DNA from: Oscheius sp. JU75
Taxonomy: Eukaryota; Nematoda; Chromadorea; Rhabditida; Rhabditidae
Assembly: GCA_037178855.1 (NCBI GenBank)
Contig: JASJZC010000005.1
Coordinates: 10,292,001-10,356,000 of the forward strand
Reading direction: 5' to 3'
Length of the DNA: 64,000 bases
Shown here: positions 33,200 to 44,190 of the stretch, one piece after another
How positions within the stretch are numbered: the stretch's first letter is position 1
Layout of the letters: each line of letters opens with the position of its first letter
The notes under the pieces: generated by a model
The model's input: the letters and a program-made list of their open reading frames with translations, nothing else
The model's database searches: none
What the model was told of the DNA's origin: nothing
Translations under genes and position numbers: made by a program

Positions 33200-33678
33200 A
33201 TGCTTCTAGTCTTGTTATTTCTGTCTACTTTAGGTAACACTCTTTTCGAAAAGAGATATTCATATCATTTTCAGCCTGTAGTTTTGCTCAAGACGTCCCA
33301 ACAGCCTCGATCTCTACCCATGTACTGGACACGGCAAATGGCACTCCTGCAGCTCAAGTTCAGGTCCTAGCCTATGTTCAAGAGCAGAATGGATGGAGGA
33401 ATATTGGAACACAGTGAGTAGGAGAAGGTTTAGAATCCAGTACGTCTTTCAGATTTACCCAGTACAACGGAAGAGTCAATTGGGTCTCTCCGAACTATAC
33501 TTTGGTACCGGGAGTCTATAAACTGGCTTTTAGAGTCGAAGAGTACTACAAGGGGCTAGGCCAGGACTGTTTTTACCCGATCATTGAAGTTACCTTCACT
33601 ATCAAGGATGCAACTCAGCACTATCATGTGCCGATCACTCTTAGTCCCTATGGGTATTCTACCTATCGCGGTGCTTAA
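33200..33678 (+). CDS. secreted 5-hydroxyisourate hydrolase (transthyretin family)
   Basis: Catalyses hydrolysis of 5-hydroxyisourate, the product of urate oxidase, in purine breakdown. Exons 33200-33233, 33275-33413 and 33453-33678 join in phase to give 132 residues. After a short signal-like N-terminus (MLLVLLFLSTLACSFA) the HIUase motif STHVLDTANGTPAAQVQV follows, with the His of the active site; the C-terminal signature HVPITLSPYGYSTYRG ends the protein, matching the YRG[ST] terminus of true HIUases rather than transthyretin. Size fits the family (about 115 mature residues). The family is usually peroxisomal or cytosolic; the apparent signal peptide suggests secretion (inference). The poly(A) signal AATAAA (33677-33682) overlaps the stop codon. 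Confidence 0.9.
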
Positions 33679-33682
33679 TAAA
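33677..33682 (+). terminator. poly(A) signal overlapping the HIUase stop
   Basis: AATAAA starts at the second base of the TAA stop codon (33676-33678), so the 3' UTR must be very short if this signal is used. Confidence 0.6.
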
Positions 33683-33699
33683 GTGACTTTAGATTAGGG

Positions 33700-33925
33700 A
33701 TATCTCCCTGTCTTTCTGTTTCTCTATCTCTTCGTCTCTGTCTTTCAGTCTCTCAATCTCTCAGTTTCTCGGTCTTTCTGTCTCTCTGTCTCTTTATCTT
33801 ATTGTATCTCCGTCTCTCTATCTCTCTGTCTTTCGGTCTCTCTGTCCCTCTCTCTCCCAGTCTCACAGTTTTTCGGTCTCCAGTCTCTTTGTCTCTCTAT
33901 GTTTCCGTCTCACCCTGTCTCTGTC
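33700..33925. repeat. TCTCTGTC-type simple repeat
   Basis: About 225 bp of imperfect TCTCTGTCTCTCTGTCTCTT units separating the convergent HIUase and serpentine-receptor genes. It is the longest of the many such tracts in the window. Confidence 0.85.
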
Positions 33926-33944
33926 AATCCTAAAAGTCTAATAT

Positions 33945-35265
33945 TTATTGAACTGTTGTAGTCGGAACCACAGCCGAGACCCTGCGACTATGCAACTGTC
34001 CTGGACGGACATTGGTTATAGGATCTGACAGTTTTTGAAGACCCATAGCGATTAGAATTTCCTTGTTAGTGCATATGAGAAATATGACTGGTAGCGTAGC
34101 AGCACCCATGTCAACCATGGTTATCAGCCGCTTGACATAGAATGCATCAGTAGCCGTCATAGTGAGATTAAATACATAAATTGAGAACCAGGTGCTAATC
34201 TAAAACATTCCCCTGTAAAAACGCTCGTCTGTGAATACCTGGAACATGGCAAAAATAATTATTGACTGGACCAGTTGCATACACTCGCTGCTGTGAGATT
34301 GATTTGCAATATTGCGTAGTTGGTATATTTTCGCGAAAATAAAAAAGTAGCAGAAGACAGTGATTAGGGGGAGAGACGCTTTTATGATGATGTATAGCTG
34401 AACTGTTTGTCTCATCAAGGCCCAAAACATGAGACAGAACAGAGAAATAGAGAGACAGACCGTGTAAGCTACTGCAGAACGAGTTGCATTGGGGGCATTT
34501 CCATCCACTGTCACTGGGCCGTTGCTGTAGCCGCAGATAAATTCCCATCTATAGTACTGAAAGACCTGGCTGAAATGAAAGAAACAGTCGCTGGTAATGT
34601 GGGCAAGTGAAAGGAGAACGCTAAGCAAAACAATGCTGAAGATGACCAGTCGGAAGGAGTCTCTGTAAAAAAAAATAATCGGTACAGCAAGACAGAGAAA
34701 GGCAGAGAGACAGAGAGACAGAGCCGTACCTGAACAAAGAGCTTTCGCCATGCGGATAGTAGAAAACCATGAATCTTTGAAGAGAAATGGTGCAAGATAG
34801 GAGTAGGTTCATGTAGTCGGCGATCAGTTCAAGGTATCCGATATAGACATACACAAAAGTAGTACTATACTCTACAGGCTTTACCCAACTGTATATGACA
34901 GGGATGTAACAGACACAATTAACGGCCACTACCATCAAATTAGCCAGAGTAATTGTTCCAATTAAAACAAAGAAAGAGCGGGCTTTGAAGTTCCGGTATC
35001 CTTTGATTAGAACGATGGTCAGTATCATATTAACCAAAGCATGAACTACCGATACGGCAGTATATATATATATGAAAGTGTAGTATTTCGGAGTTTTCTC
35101 ATAAACAACGAGCTCATGTAAGACATCCTTCACTAGACCACCATTTTTCCCAGTGTTGGATTCTGGCATTGAGGGGTGTATTGGAAAAAGCGAGAAGGTT
35201 TTCCGTATCAGCTCCTCGGGGCAGTAATTATTTATGACTTCTAACAAGTTCTGCAAGACAGACAT
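33945..35265 (-). CDS. seven-TM serpentine receptor (nematode chemoreceptor-like), copy A
   Basis: Minus-strand gene with start near 35265 (MSVLQNLLEVINNYC) and at least two introns. Hydrophobic helices: YTFIYIYTAVSVVHALVNMI, FFVLIGTITLANLMVVAVNC, YLELIADYMNLLLSCTISLQ with the RF motif at the end of TM3, LVIFSIVLLSVLLSLAHITS, then VAYTVCLSISLFCLMFWALM-type TM5, LYIIIKASLPLITVFCYFFI, and the last exon with ISTWFSIYVFNLTMT and AATLPVIFLICTNKEI. The sequence is divergent but the size (about 380 aa) and topology fit nematode serpentine receptors. Substrate unknown. A minus-strand AATAAA (33944-33949) overlaps the stop codon. A closely similar gene begins at 63421 on the other strand. Confidence 0.8.
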
Positions 35266-35339
35266 ATCTGTGAAATTACCTCACAGATTTCTTACTGCCT
35301 CTCTATCTCCCTGTCTCTGTTACTGTCACAAGACAATCA

Positions 35340-35657
35340 TTCCCTTCTAGTTGTCCAACTTCCTCCAGTTCGATGCTCGTCTCATTCCTCGTCACTGATG
35401 GCCTTCCTTACATTGAAGAGTAGAAGAATAACAAGGACGAGACTGTCACCAAGCAAGCTGCCAAGGACCTTGTCAGGGTAGCACTCCTGTCATCATGGGC
35501 TACGGTAAGGAGCTGGAGAAAGTGAACAGCGCAAAGTTTCACTGGCCAAGTGAAAATGAGGACTACTTTGAATTCCACAGCGACACCTGTGATCTGGAAG
35601 AAAAGCACATGAGCACTCTTCTAGGGAAAGTGTGCAACAGATGTGTTAAAGTTTGAA
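35340..35657 (+). pseudogene. broken von Willebrand factor A (vWA) fragment
   Basis: Reads MLVSFLVTDGLPYIEE, the central strand and DG of a vWA domain, then an in-frame TAG, then KDETVTKQAAKDLV; a frameshift separates this from MGYGKELEKVNSAKFHWP and YFEFHSDTCDLEEKHMSTLL..GKVCNRC ending in TGA near 35657. The second half matches the fragment at 62812-63072. One stop and at least one frameshift make it a relic. It is head-to-head with serpentine receptor copy A. Confidence 0.7.
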
Positions 35658-36019
35658 GTTGCATGGCACTAAAAGGTTCTGGCGATCTCTTGCCATGTGG
35701 TTGACTGACAAATACTGTCGCCGTCTGTATAAAATGGTTTACGTTTTAGCCTGTCTTCTTTCCTATTAGCGCTGAAAGCTTTTGTTTTCCAACTTCAATT
35801 AGTTCAACAAAGTTTTCAGAAAACTAGTTTCAAATTTTAAAAAAGCAACTTTTTAAAGTCGATTCTCTATAGTTGGCAGCTATCAGTTTCTAAAAACCTA
35901 CATTCTCTCCTGTCTCTTTGTCCCTTAGCCTTCTTGTCCACTCTAATATGTGTCGTCACCCTTTCCCAATGAAAGTAGATCTCCCCTATCAGTCGCGTGG
36001 ACAACCTGGTGGAGCTACA
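35658..36019. other. spacer
   Basis: AT-rich; no gene seen before the LINE relic. Confidence 0.4.
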
Positions 36020-36705
36020 TGTCCGAAATACTGGGCCTACGGATAGGAACACTCAACTGCAAAACTATTAGAACGGATGCTCGTCTAGCCGAATGCAATG
36101 ATGCCCATCGAACCATCGACTTTGACATTATCGGTCTCAGCGAAGTAAAAAGAAGAGGTCAAGAACCACTCGCAGTACCGCCCACAGGTCTACTCTCCTA
36201 CACTCTGGTAAATCTGGATTCTTCGTAATCAGTCGATGGGCGTCCCAGGTCACTTTTCACGCTCTCACTGATCGAGTCTCAATGATTAATGTCACATTGA
36301 AGTCTGGAATAATACAAGTGTTACGCCCTTTTCCGACACTTACATTCTACATCCGACAATATTCTAGAGATTTGATGCAAAGAAGCAAAGAATACAACTT
36401 TCTACATTGGATTCATCGACTACGCAAAGGCATTTGACACCATCGATAGATCGGCCTTATGGACAGCACTCTCTTATATATAATACACGCATGAATAACG
36501 ACCGCTGGACAAAAATCATCTGCGAATGGAGACCTTAGAATCGGTACAGGGCAGTTGGGGGATCTAGAGCCAGGTAGAAGGATGAACTTACAAGTAGATG
36601 TAGGGAAAATCGGATGCGAGTCGCGGTTCAAGACCCTCACACCTTTAGACAAAGTATGCTGCGATATATTGCAAAAATATGATTATTGTAAATAAATAAA
36701 TAATG
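36020..36705 (+). mobile_element. internally deleted RTE-like LINE relic
   Basis: Starts with an endonuclease N-terminus (LRIGTLNCKTIRTDARLAEC, then FDIIGLSEVKRRGQE), continues with frameshifts through TFHALTDRVSMINVTLKSGI, then jumps to a reverse transcriptase motif GFIDYAKAFDTIDRSALWTA, and ends with TAAATAAATAAATAATGA (about 36690-36705). About 690 bp against about 3 kb for a full copy, with several stops. The endonuclease differs enough from the 6-kb element to be another subfamily. Confidence 0.75.
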
Positions 36706-37150
36706 ACAGTAGATTCCACAAATTTCCTATCTCTCCGTTTCTCGGTCTCACTGTCTCTCTGTGGCAAAAAGGCGAAATCTCTGATTTTCCACTGCACTAC
36801 CCCATTTTACTGATTTATGCCAAAGGATCCATAAAAACGAAAAAGAGAATTTCTATGTCTCTCTGTCTCTCTTTCGATTTGATAGATTCTGTAACTCACT
36901 CACGACTCCTCATATTGTCCTGTCTTCGCCTATATTCGTCTGTTGCTTTCCTTTTCCTTCCCCATGCCCGCCCATCTACATCACTCACTTTCATTGGTCT
37001 TTCTCAATCTGTTTTCTGCTTCAACTTCCTTATTTCAGTTAGTTAATTTTGTAGTTCCATTTCTGTTTACGAACACCACCCATCTACAACAGCCGGAAGA
37101 ACTTTGGTATACGAAACATCCCATTTGATCCGCTTCTAAATCTCTTCAAC
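36706..37150. other. spacer with simple repeats
   Basis: TCTCTGTC tracts at about 36735-36765 and 36855-36880. No gene seen. Confidence 0.4.
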
Positions 37151-37165
37151 TTACCATGTGCAGTT

Positions 37166-37333
37166 TTCCAGCTCGTTGCCGCGAATGTGTGCAAAACTGG
37201 GCGAAATACCGATGCAGAAGTAGTCAAACTGCTGGTTTCAACACTATGCCGTGAGTTTGTGGAGAGAGGTCCGGTAAAGCAAATGGCAGATCGCTTCGTC
37301 GAATCAGATGAACTTTACCTCAATAAATCATAA
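37166..37333 (+). CDS. possible terminal exon of an unknown gene
   Basis: After an acceptor TTTTCCAG the frame reads LVAANVCKTGRNTDAEVVKL and LVSTLCREFVERGPVKQMAD to a TAA near 37331-37333. The amphipathic helical pattern with two Cys recalls a half saposin-like domain, but only two Cys are present. No upstream exon or signal peptide was found. AATAAA occurs inside the last codons. Could be a relic. Confidence 0.25.
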   Translation, partial: FQLVAANVCKTGRNTDAEVVKLLVSTLCREFVERGPVKQMADRFVESDELYLNKS

Positions 37334-38311
37334 TTGGTGGAACACACCTTTTGTTTTTGTTTATACCTTTATTCGTTTGCTTTCTGTCTCGTCTGAATTT
37401 TCCTAGCCAACGCGATCTGCTAGCTAGTGTTTGCCAAAACTTTGGAACCGTCAGTTGCGTTTTTTTGGGAAATTTATCAACACATTTGTGAGATGTTGAA
37501 TAAAGTTGTTTTTGGCTACAAGCAAGGTCGGATCACAGCTGACATTATCGCTCCGCAGTATTTGAATACTGTCAGTGAGATCAAGATTAATAACTTCTGG
37601 TACTGATTTTTTCCAGCTTACCAGTTCACTGAACTAACACTGAGTTTATTGCAACAAAGAGTTAAACTTACAACGGTACGAGTCAGCTTCACATTAACGG
37701 ACAAATAAAACGCTGCCCCGGAAACATGATTAGCTGTGGAGAACACAGCTGACACAGGACATTCGACAGAGACATGCAAGGATTGAAATAATCATGGTAT
37801 TTATAGTCTTATTAGGCGGAGCCCCATACGTTACCAAGCAGCCAGGCCATCAAAAATGATGAATGCCTCATATTTGAAACAAGAAGCTCAGTTTTTTCTA
37901 CGATGTGGTCCATTCGAAGAAAGTAGGCCATCTGAATTGTGAGAACAGCGCAGGATAAGGCGAGAGAAGGACGGAGAGACTGTGAGACAGAAAGACGGAT
38001 TATTCTGGTGGACCAGCAAGACTTTGATCCGGGAATTGATCTGGGTCAGACAAATTCGATTGATCTTTTACCCATAAAAGTCAGGTGGGGTATTTTTTAC
38101 ACTGCGCACCAGCCCGTAACATCTCGGTTTGACGTCAAGATAGCTGCCCACAAATCTTTCCAGCGATAACTTTGTTCAAACCACTGACAATAACTGCATT
38201 TTTTTGCTTCAAAATAGAACGTTTCCGCAAATATTTCACAAATTTTTTGTGTAAATATAGCTCTCCAAAATTGAAAGAACGCATCTAAGGTCTACCAGAA
38301 GCTCTCTCTCC
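37334..38311. other. spacer
   Basis: No supported gene; one 76-codon ORF at 37939-38169 starts in a GAGAGAC-type repeat and has no recognisable motif. Confidence 0.4.
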
Positions 38312-39187
38312 ATGCCTCGCAAGAAGAAGAGCGGCGTTCTCGGGAATACCCAGATGGCCTCGATGATTCAACCTCTGGCCACCATCGAGGACAAAAGGTT
38401 GAATCATCGAGCAGGGAGCCAAGGGAAGCTACCGTCTCCAAGGAGCAGGAGCCATCCCCGAAAGATCTTCAGAACGTTTCCTCAGAGGATATGAGCTAGA
38501 AGAATCATTAGATAGAGAGAAAGAAAGCAAAGTAGAGAAACAGAGAGATAGAGTAACAAAGAGACATATAGATAGAACGACAGGGAGACAGGCAGGCTGT
38601 TCAATTTGTGTTTAAAGAGCCAACAAATGTACCAACTACTATCCTCGCTCTATTGCCCAGTCCATGGAAATCAACGGAGTCAGTATCAATGCTACTCGCA
38701 TTGGAAAGATCCGCTTCCCTACCAAGGTCATTATAGTGAGAACTAATTTGAGTCTGATTTTCCCGGACGAGAAACCTTACAAGGTATTTCATCTACACAG
38801 AGGCTGGCCGGATCGAGGTGTCCCACCAGCAGATCTAGCGCCGATAGAGCTCTGTGGACGACTGAACATTTATGACAAGTAAGTCACTGTCACTATACCC
38901 CTGTTTCACGTTTCATTTCAGACACTCTAAGGCCCCTATCGTTGTTCATTGCTTGGCCGGAATTGGTCGAACCGGTTCCATAGTCCTGATCGACCTTCTT
39001 CTGGAGCTCCACTGATTCATGGTTCCCTGGGAAGCCAAGCTTTTCGTAAACTCAAAGCCGATATGTGCACCAGTTCATGCTGCACTACATTGTCAACCAC
39101 CACCGTTTGAAAAAACAGAAGCCGAAGCTGAACGAGAAGATGACGAAGTTCACTGCCGACTATAACAAGCACCATGCAGGCTTCTAG
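38312..39187 (+). pseudogene. protein tyrosine phosphatase, broken
   Basis: A basic start MPRKKKSGVLG (38312) may be the former N-terminus. From about 38610 the frame reads NKCTNYYPRSIAQSMEING, then the WPD loop HLHRGWPDRGVPP, then after one intron (GTAAGT..TTTCAG near 38880-38920) APIVVHCLAGIGRTGS, the PTP P-loop with catalytic Cys and Arg. A TGA follows directly after LLLELH; the lost C-terminal part can be seen in other frames as GSQAFRKLKADM and QFMLHYIVNHHRLKKQ with a stop near 39187. At least two frameshifts break the domain after the catalytic loop, so full phosphatase activity is unlikely. Nematodes have many such intracellular PTPs. Confidence 0.75.
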
Positions 39188-39514
39188 AGTGGGAAGAAGA
39201 GTCTCTGATTGAGAACTGATAAAGAGTTTTGGATAGCCTGTTTCATACCTTCTTAGCTCCGTTATTTTTTCCTGACAGTTCTGCTTCCACACTACATACA
39301 ATAGGCACAGCAGAAAACTTGAAGATTAGCTGGACGGCTAGAGCAAACTGACCAAGGTATACACTGTAATGACATCCTATTGAATCGGGTCCGGTAAGAA
39401 TTGTTTTTTTGTTGTTGTTGTTGTTTTGCCAAAACTTTGCAGATCAAGCAAAGCCTCCATCCCGCTATAAAAGTGCTTCAGTAGTGGAGAGCAGTGTGTA
39501 GTTATCGAACAGTC
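39188..39514. promoter_or_regulatory. promoter region with TATA box
   Basis: TATAAAAG at 39466-39473 lies about 42 bp before the ATG of the Gly-rich gene, a good position for a TATA box. A TTG/TTGTTG run occurs at about 39400-39425. Confidence 0.5.
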
Positions 39515-40065
39515 ATGAACAAGCTTCTTCTACTTCTCCTGGTAAGCTCTTAATCCATCTATTACAAAATTTCAGTTGACATCTTTCGTTTTTGTTTCCC
39601 GGCGAAGAGCTGTACTGGAATATCTGGTCTTCGGGGAGCCTTTAGACAGAGCGAAGATTATGGACAAGACAGTAAACCTGGATGTGACGGTGGCAATGGA
39701 GGAGACGGCGGCTTTGGAGCGAATGGGGGCGATGGAGGAGAAGAGGTGGGCCATCATTTGAGAACAAAACCATTTCTTAGCAGAGAACTACGCGCTAGAA
39801 CAATAGCGGTAACGACGGAAATGGCTGCTTCGGAGCCAATGGAGGCACTGGAGGCCAAGGAGGACCCGGAGGAAATGGTAACAAGGGAGGAAACGGCGGC
39901 TTCGGAAACAACGGTGGTAATGGTGGCAACGGCGGATATGGGGGCAAAGGAGGAGCGCCGAGACAAAGCGGTGTGGGTGGAAAAGGCGGACAGGTCGGAC
40001 AAAACAGACCAGCCACTGCAAAATATAAACTGTACAAGTCTTCGATGAAATTTTACTGTCTGTAG
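39515..40065 (+). CDS. Gly/Asn-rich secreted protein
   Basis: Exon 1 encodes MNKLLLLLL (start of a signal peptide), donor GTAAGC. The second exon contains CTGISGLRGAFRQSEDYGQD and GCDGGNGGDGGFGANGGDGG, donor GTGGGC after GGEE; the third starts after CGCTAG with NNSGNDGNGCFGANGGTGGQ and runs through repeated GGNGG/GGFG/GGYG units to a stop at 40063-40065. Gly-rich repeats of this kind are found in nematode cuticle-associated and antimicrobial (CNC/NLP-like) peptides. The acceptor between exons 1 and 2 is unclear: the obvious TTCAG gives the wrong frame, whereas a weaker CGAAG acceptor keeps it. The opposite strand has a Pro-rich ORF that is only a shadow. Confidence 0.5.
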
Positions 40066-40298
40066 TATGTGTCGTACATATTTCAAACAGATTTATTGCT
40101 CTTTTCTTCTCGGCATCCTATTACTCGATAAGAACTTAGCGTTGGACGGTTGGAAAGCTCAAAGGAAAGCTTCAACCTTTTGCTCGCTTCAAAAAGCGAT
40201 TTTATCTAGCTTCTTTTGCTTTTGCACTTCACTTGTTACTATACGAAAAGTAATAACAAGCAGTAGTTAGGCTTCAAGTCAACTTCTGCTCTCGTCAA
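40066..40298. other. spacer before SEL1L
   Basis: No gene seen. The SEL1L start at 40299 is preceded by CTTCTGCTCTCGTCAA with no clear acceptor. Confidence 0.4.
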
Positions 40299-43097
40299 AT
40301 GCTGTGGCTACTCTTTCTCGTGACATTAACAGTGGCTACTACTCCGGCAGACTTTCTTAGTATGTTCCACTTATCCATCTTTGAGTTACCTACCATTCTA
40401 GAAGAGGTACAAGTCTCTTTGGATGATCTACTACCCGAAGTCGCGAATCTGGCAGCCAGTTTGCTGGAAGAGCAGCTGTTCCTGAGCCGGGAGGCGCTGT
40501 TCGTCACGTCGAAACTGGACGACCTGGAGGATGAGAAGTATCTGACCGGGCTGCGTCTTTTGGCCGAGGAGAGACGGGTGGGACAGAACAGACGCGACGA
40601 AGGAATGTCCGAGCTGCAAGCCGCGGCCAGGAACGGTCACAAAAATGCCAAGATTCTGGTCGGCATTGACTACCTGCTAAGCAAGAGGTACAATTTCGAC
40701 GACTATTGGGAGACCAAGACCAATTTCGAGAAACTCTCACTAGAGGGAGTAGCCGATGCTCAGATGGGACTGGGATACCTGTACGCGACCGAGACAGAAC
40801 TTGAACAGGCCAAAGCCATCGTCTACTACACCTTTGCAGCAGAAGGAGGCAATCCGTTCGCTCAGATGGCTATGGTGAGGCCTGTCATTCTGTCCTCTTT
40901 CTCTCTGTCCCTTTTCCCTAATGAGTATTTTGCAGGGCTATCGTTATTCTTACGGCGTAGGAGTTGTGAAGAGTTGTTACAAAGCAGTCGAGTATTACCA
41001 TGCAGCAGCTACCTTCGTCGCCAATAGCACAAGGTTCTCCAGTTCTCTTCCAGAGCCAAGAATGCGACTGACTGACGAGATTGATCCAGACGTGCCGATG
41101 AAGAACCTGGCCGTACATCTCATCCCGCCTAACGAGATGGAATACTACAAGAGTATCTCGGAGCAAAGTGACTGGGAAATAACGACATCACTCGGCTACA
41201 TGTATCTGACCGGCAAGAGAGGCGTCCCACAGAACTACCAGCTAGCCATAAGGTAAGGATATAGTAGGAGACAGACTCAAAACCTGGATCTTCCAGATAT
41301 CTCGAGCAGGCCGAAAGAGAAGGAGATGCCACGGCTCGTACACATCTGGCCACAATGTATCTGGACGGAACACCCCAGACCCGTGCCAACAACGTCACAG
41401 CCTTCACGAAATTCTACGAGGCAGCCCAAGATGGCCAGTCGACAGCTCTTTGCGGCCTCGGACACATGTATCTCTTCGGGCTTGGAGTCGAGCCGGACAG
41501 GGGAAAGGCCATCAAACTGTTTCTCCGTGCGGCCGAAGACCGCAATCCCATTGCTCACCTCTATCTGGGATTTTCTTATGAAAGTAAGTTACCATTTATT
41601 TCCCTCCCAATACAAATTTTTAGCGAGCGCTCTGGAAGGAAAGTTCATGTCAGCACTCAAGCACTACCAGACCGCCGCACAGGGTGGACAGGTCCTCGCG
41701 GTGTACAATCTCGGGTTGATGTACTACAAGGGACGCGGAGTGACGAGGTCCTGTGAGACAGCTACACGGTTCTTCAGACAGGTAGCCGAGGCTGGAGAAT
41801 GGAGCAGACTGTTTGTTGAGGCGGCACAGGCCTATCAGGTGCGTAGTTTGTTACTAAAAAGTAACAATATTACTGTGGTAATTAGGAAATAGGGAAATAC
41901 CATGTCTAGCACACAGCCTGTACTGCAATGTGCTTCACTCTAATGATAGCTGTAGTCCTGTCTGTCAAGCAGACCCGACAAATATTTCTATCCTTATATT
42001 AGAGACAGTTCCCTTGTCCCAAACTCACTGTTTACGTGAGTTTCCTGCTATTCCCGAAGAGTCCGACACTGTTCTCTGATTTCGGTCACGAAGACGTTTT
42101 AGTTTTCCTGGCATAGCGATTACTATCAGTCCGCCCCTGTTCAGCCGTCCTGCCAACCTGTACTGCCTACGTCTCTGCTAACTTGTCGCTCATCCCAATC
42201 TTCAATGTTCCTGTTCCACTATCTCCTTTCTGTATTCGAACTACTGTTTGCTGTATGTCCCGGCGAATCTGTCACCGATGTGCGGTTTCTGTGAGAAGGT
42301 CTGTTCATGCAACCCAGTTCCATTTCCTTTCAGAACGTCTAGCGTTTCTCATAGTAGGTCCGCTAACAATAGAATTCCTGGCATGAGCTTTGAAACTCTG
42401 TAAGTTTTGTAGTAGTGACCACTATGCACATTGCCGGCAAAGAGATGTAGAATAGGCAGTCACAGAGTCTTATCTGGTTCGCTAATGATTTCACCTTATC
42501 CCGAAAAGAAACTAGAAAATAACAGCTTGAATAGGTTTCTAACCGATTTCTTTCCAGAACGGCCAGAATGTGAAAGCCGCAAAAATCTACAAATTCCTGG
42601 CCGAGCTCGGCTACGAGACTGCCCAGCTGAACTATGCTCATTTGCTCGATCGACGCCTCCAGATCAACGGAACTGCAGCCAGACGAGAGGCCTTCCTGTG
42701 GTGGAAACGGGCTGCCGAACAGCATTCGGTGTATGCTCGGAACCAGCTCGGCGACTACTACTACAGAGAAGGAAATCTGTCCAAAGCCGTCGAGCAGTAC
42801 CAATATGCGGCAGAGAACTACAAGTCCCCGAGGGCCTTCTTCAATCTGGCCCTGATGTACGAGGCCGGAAAGGGGTTGGCCAAGGACTTGAACATGGCCG
42901 ACACGTACTTCAATCTGGCCGAGCACTACAATCCGGCGGCCGTCTTCCCAGTCCAGTTGGCTCTCTTCAAAATGCGATTCGTCCAATGGCTTGAGGTCTT
43001 CCACTGGCTAGATACCAATATGCCACACTTTGACCTGTGCTTCCTTGGCGGATTCATTACGGTAGTTCTCTTGAGGATAAGAGCTCTGACCCAATAG
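40299..43097 (+). CDS. sel-1: SEL1L / SEL-1, ER-associated degradation adaptor
   Basis: ER-membrane partner of the HRD1 ubiquitin ligase in ERAD. Five in-phase exons (40299-40874, 40936-41252, 41297-41583, 41624-41838, 42558-43097) give 644 residues. A signal peptide (MLWLLFLVTLTVATTP) is followed by Sel1-like repeats: AQMGLGYLYATETELEQAKA, GYRYSYGVGVVKSCYKAVEY, TSLGYMYLTGKRGVPQNYQL, LCGLGHMYLFGLGVEPDRGK, VYNLGLMYYKGRGVTRSCET, ELGYETAQLNYAHLLDRR, RNQLGDYYYREGNLSKAVEQ, FFNLALMYEAGKGLAKDLNM. A C-terminal TM helix (FLGGFITVVLLRIRALTQ) anchors it. Order and spacing match animal SEL1L. It is somewhat shorter than human SEL1L (794), mainly lacking the fibronectin II region and the Pro-rich tail, as in other invertebrates. 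A 0.7-kb intron separates the last two exons. Intact. Confidence 0.93.
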
Positions 43098-43600
43098 ATC
43101 AATTGTTTACATGTATCTCTTGTGGGTTTTTATTGTAGTAAAGTCTGTATATAAACCTTGTTTAGAGAGACAGCGAAAACACTGTGGTAGCTCTTGTAAT
43201 TACTTATGTCAATTAAGGATCACAGATAAGAACCCTGACCAAATAGTTCAACTAGTTTGAAGCCAACAAAGCAGGCTAAAAAAATTACTTTAACATAGTT
43301 TGAAACTTGGCATGCTGTCCAAGATTAAAGAATCTCGTCAGCAATGTAAGAATCTGAGGCTCGTTTCATGTGACTTTGTCCGAATAGCTTACTTTTCTGG
43401 CACAAGTTAGTCCACTAACACAAATTTTTCGTCCTATCCTCTAGCATCAGCGCAGCGATAAATGCTGGAATCGGTGGGTGGTCCTTAAGCCATGTTTTGG
43501 AAAAGTACGGAGCCCCAGAGATCCATATGTTCATAGGCCTTCATGAGCCCAATACAGTAGCTTTCATCTCCATTTTATACTTATGTTTATTCACAATGTT
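43098..43600. other. spacer
   Basis: AT-rich, no gene seen. Confidence 0.4.
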
Positions 43601-44190
43601 CACATATTTTCTATATGTTACGACATGTTAGCCTTCATTCATCGTGGTTCGTCCTTGTCGTCTTCGTCCAAACTTCGCTCATCTTTTCTACGAACTCGTC
43701 CCTTCACCTTGCTTTAGGTCGACCATTTTACGTCGTGTCGTTTTCAGCTTTGACAGCTCCTTTTGTCGTGAAGGTCATGTTTCAGAAGCATGTAGAAGAC
43801 ACGGCTCGACGCAGACCTTATATAGTTTTCTATTCTGGCTGAACTCTCCGATTCGTGAAGATCTCGTAGTATTTTTTAAATCAACCAGATCGAACTCTTC
43901 AGCTTACTTCGAGGGACAAGTTCTGGTCGAATGAAACTCGGGTTCCTAGATAGACGTAGTCGTGGCAATACGGGATGATCTGACCATTGACTTTATCGCT
44001 GACTGTCCACAGTTGGTCATACTCTTGGTCTTTTTGTTTGTTGTTCAGTTGTTCCTTGCACGAGAGTAGCAGGTCCGTGGTCACACGATCGAGCGCAGGA
44101 ACTTTGCCAAACTTCAACTTGAATATGGCGTGTTCGACTTCGCTTGGCAGAATAAGCGGTACTTGATCGCTTCATTGATCATTCCATTAA
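43600..44190 (-). mobile_element. degraded LINE (RTE-like) relic
   Basis: On the minus strand from about 44190: SEVEHAIFKLKFGKVPALD and VTTDLLLSCKEQ match the start of an RTE reverse transcriptase domain (the LKxGKxPGxDxI block). After an internal deletion comes YCHDYVYLGTRVSFDQNL, the post-catalytic YLG block, then FKKYYEIF and remnants down to about 43600 with several stops. The catalytic core is deleted. Different subfamily from the other two LINEs here. Confidence 0.6.

Noticed and set aside
33700-33925. Possible CRISPR-like or tandem gene repeat array
   Set aside because: It is an imperfect simple-sequence tract without spacers, in a eukaryotic genome.
39754-40086. Pro-rich ORFs (PPLPPYPP..) on the minus strand
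   Set aside because: Antisense shadow of the Gly-rich gene (GGN codons read backwards as proline).
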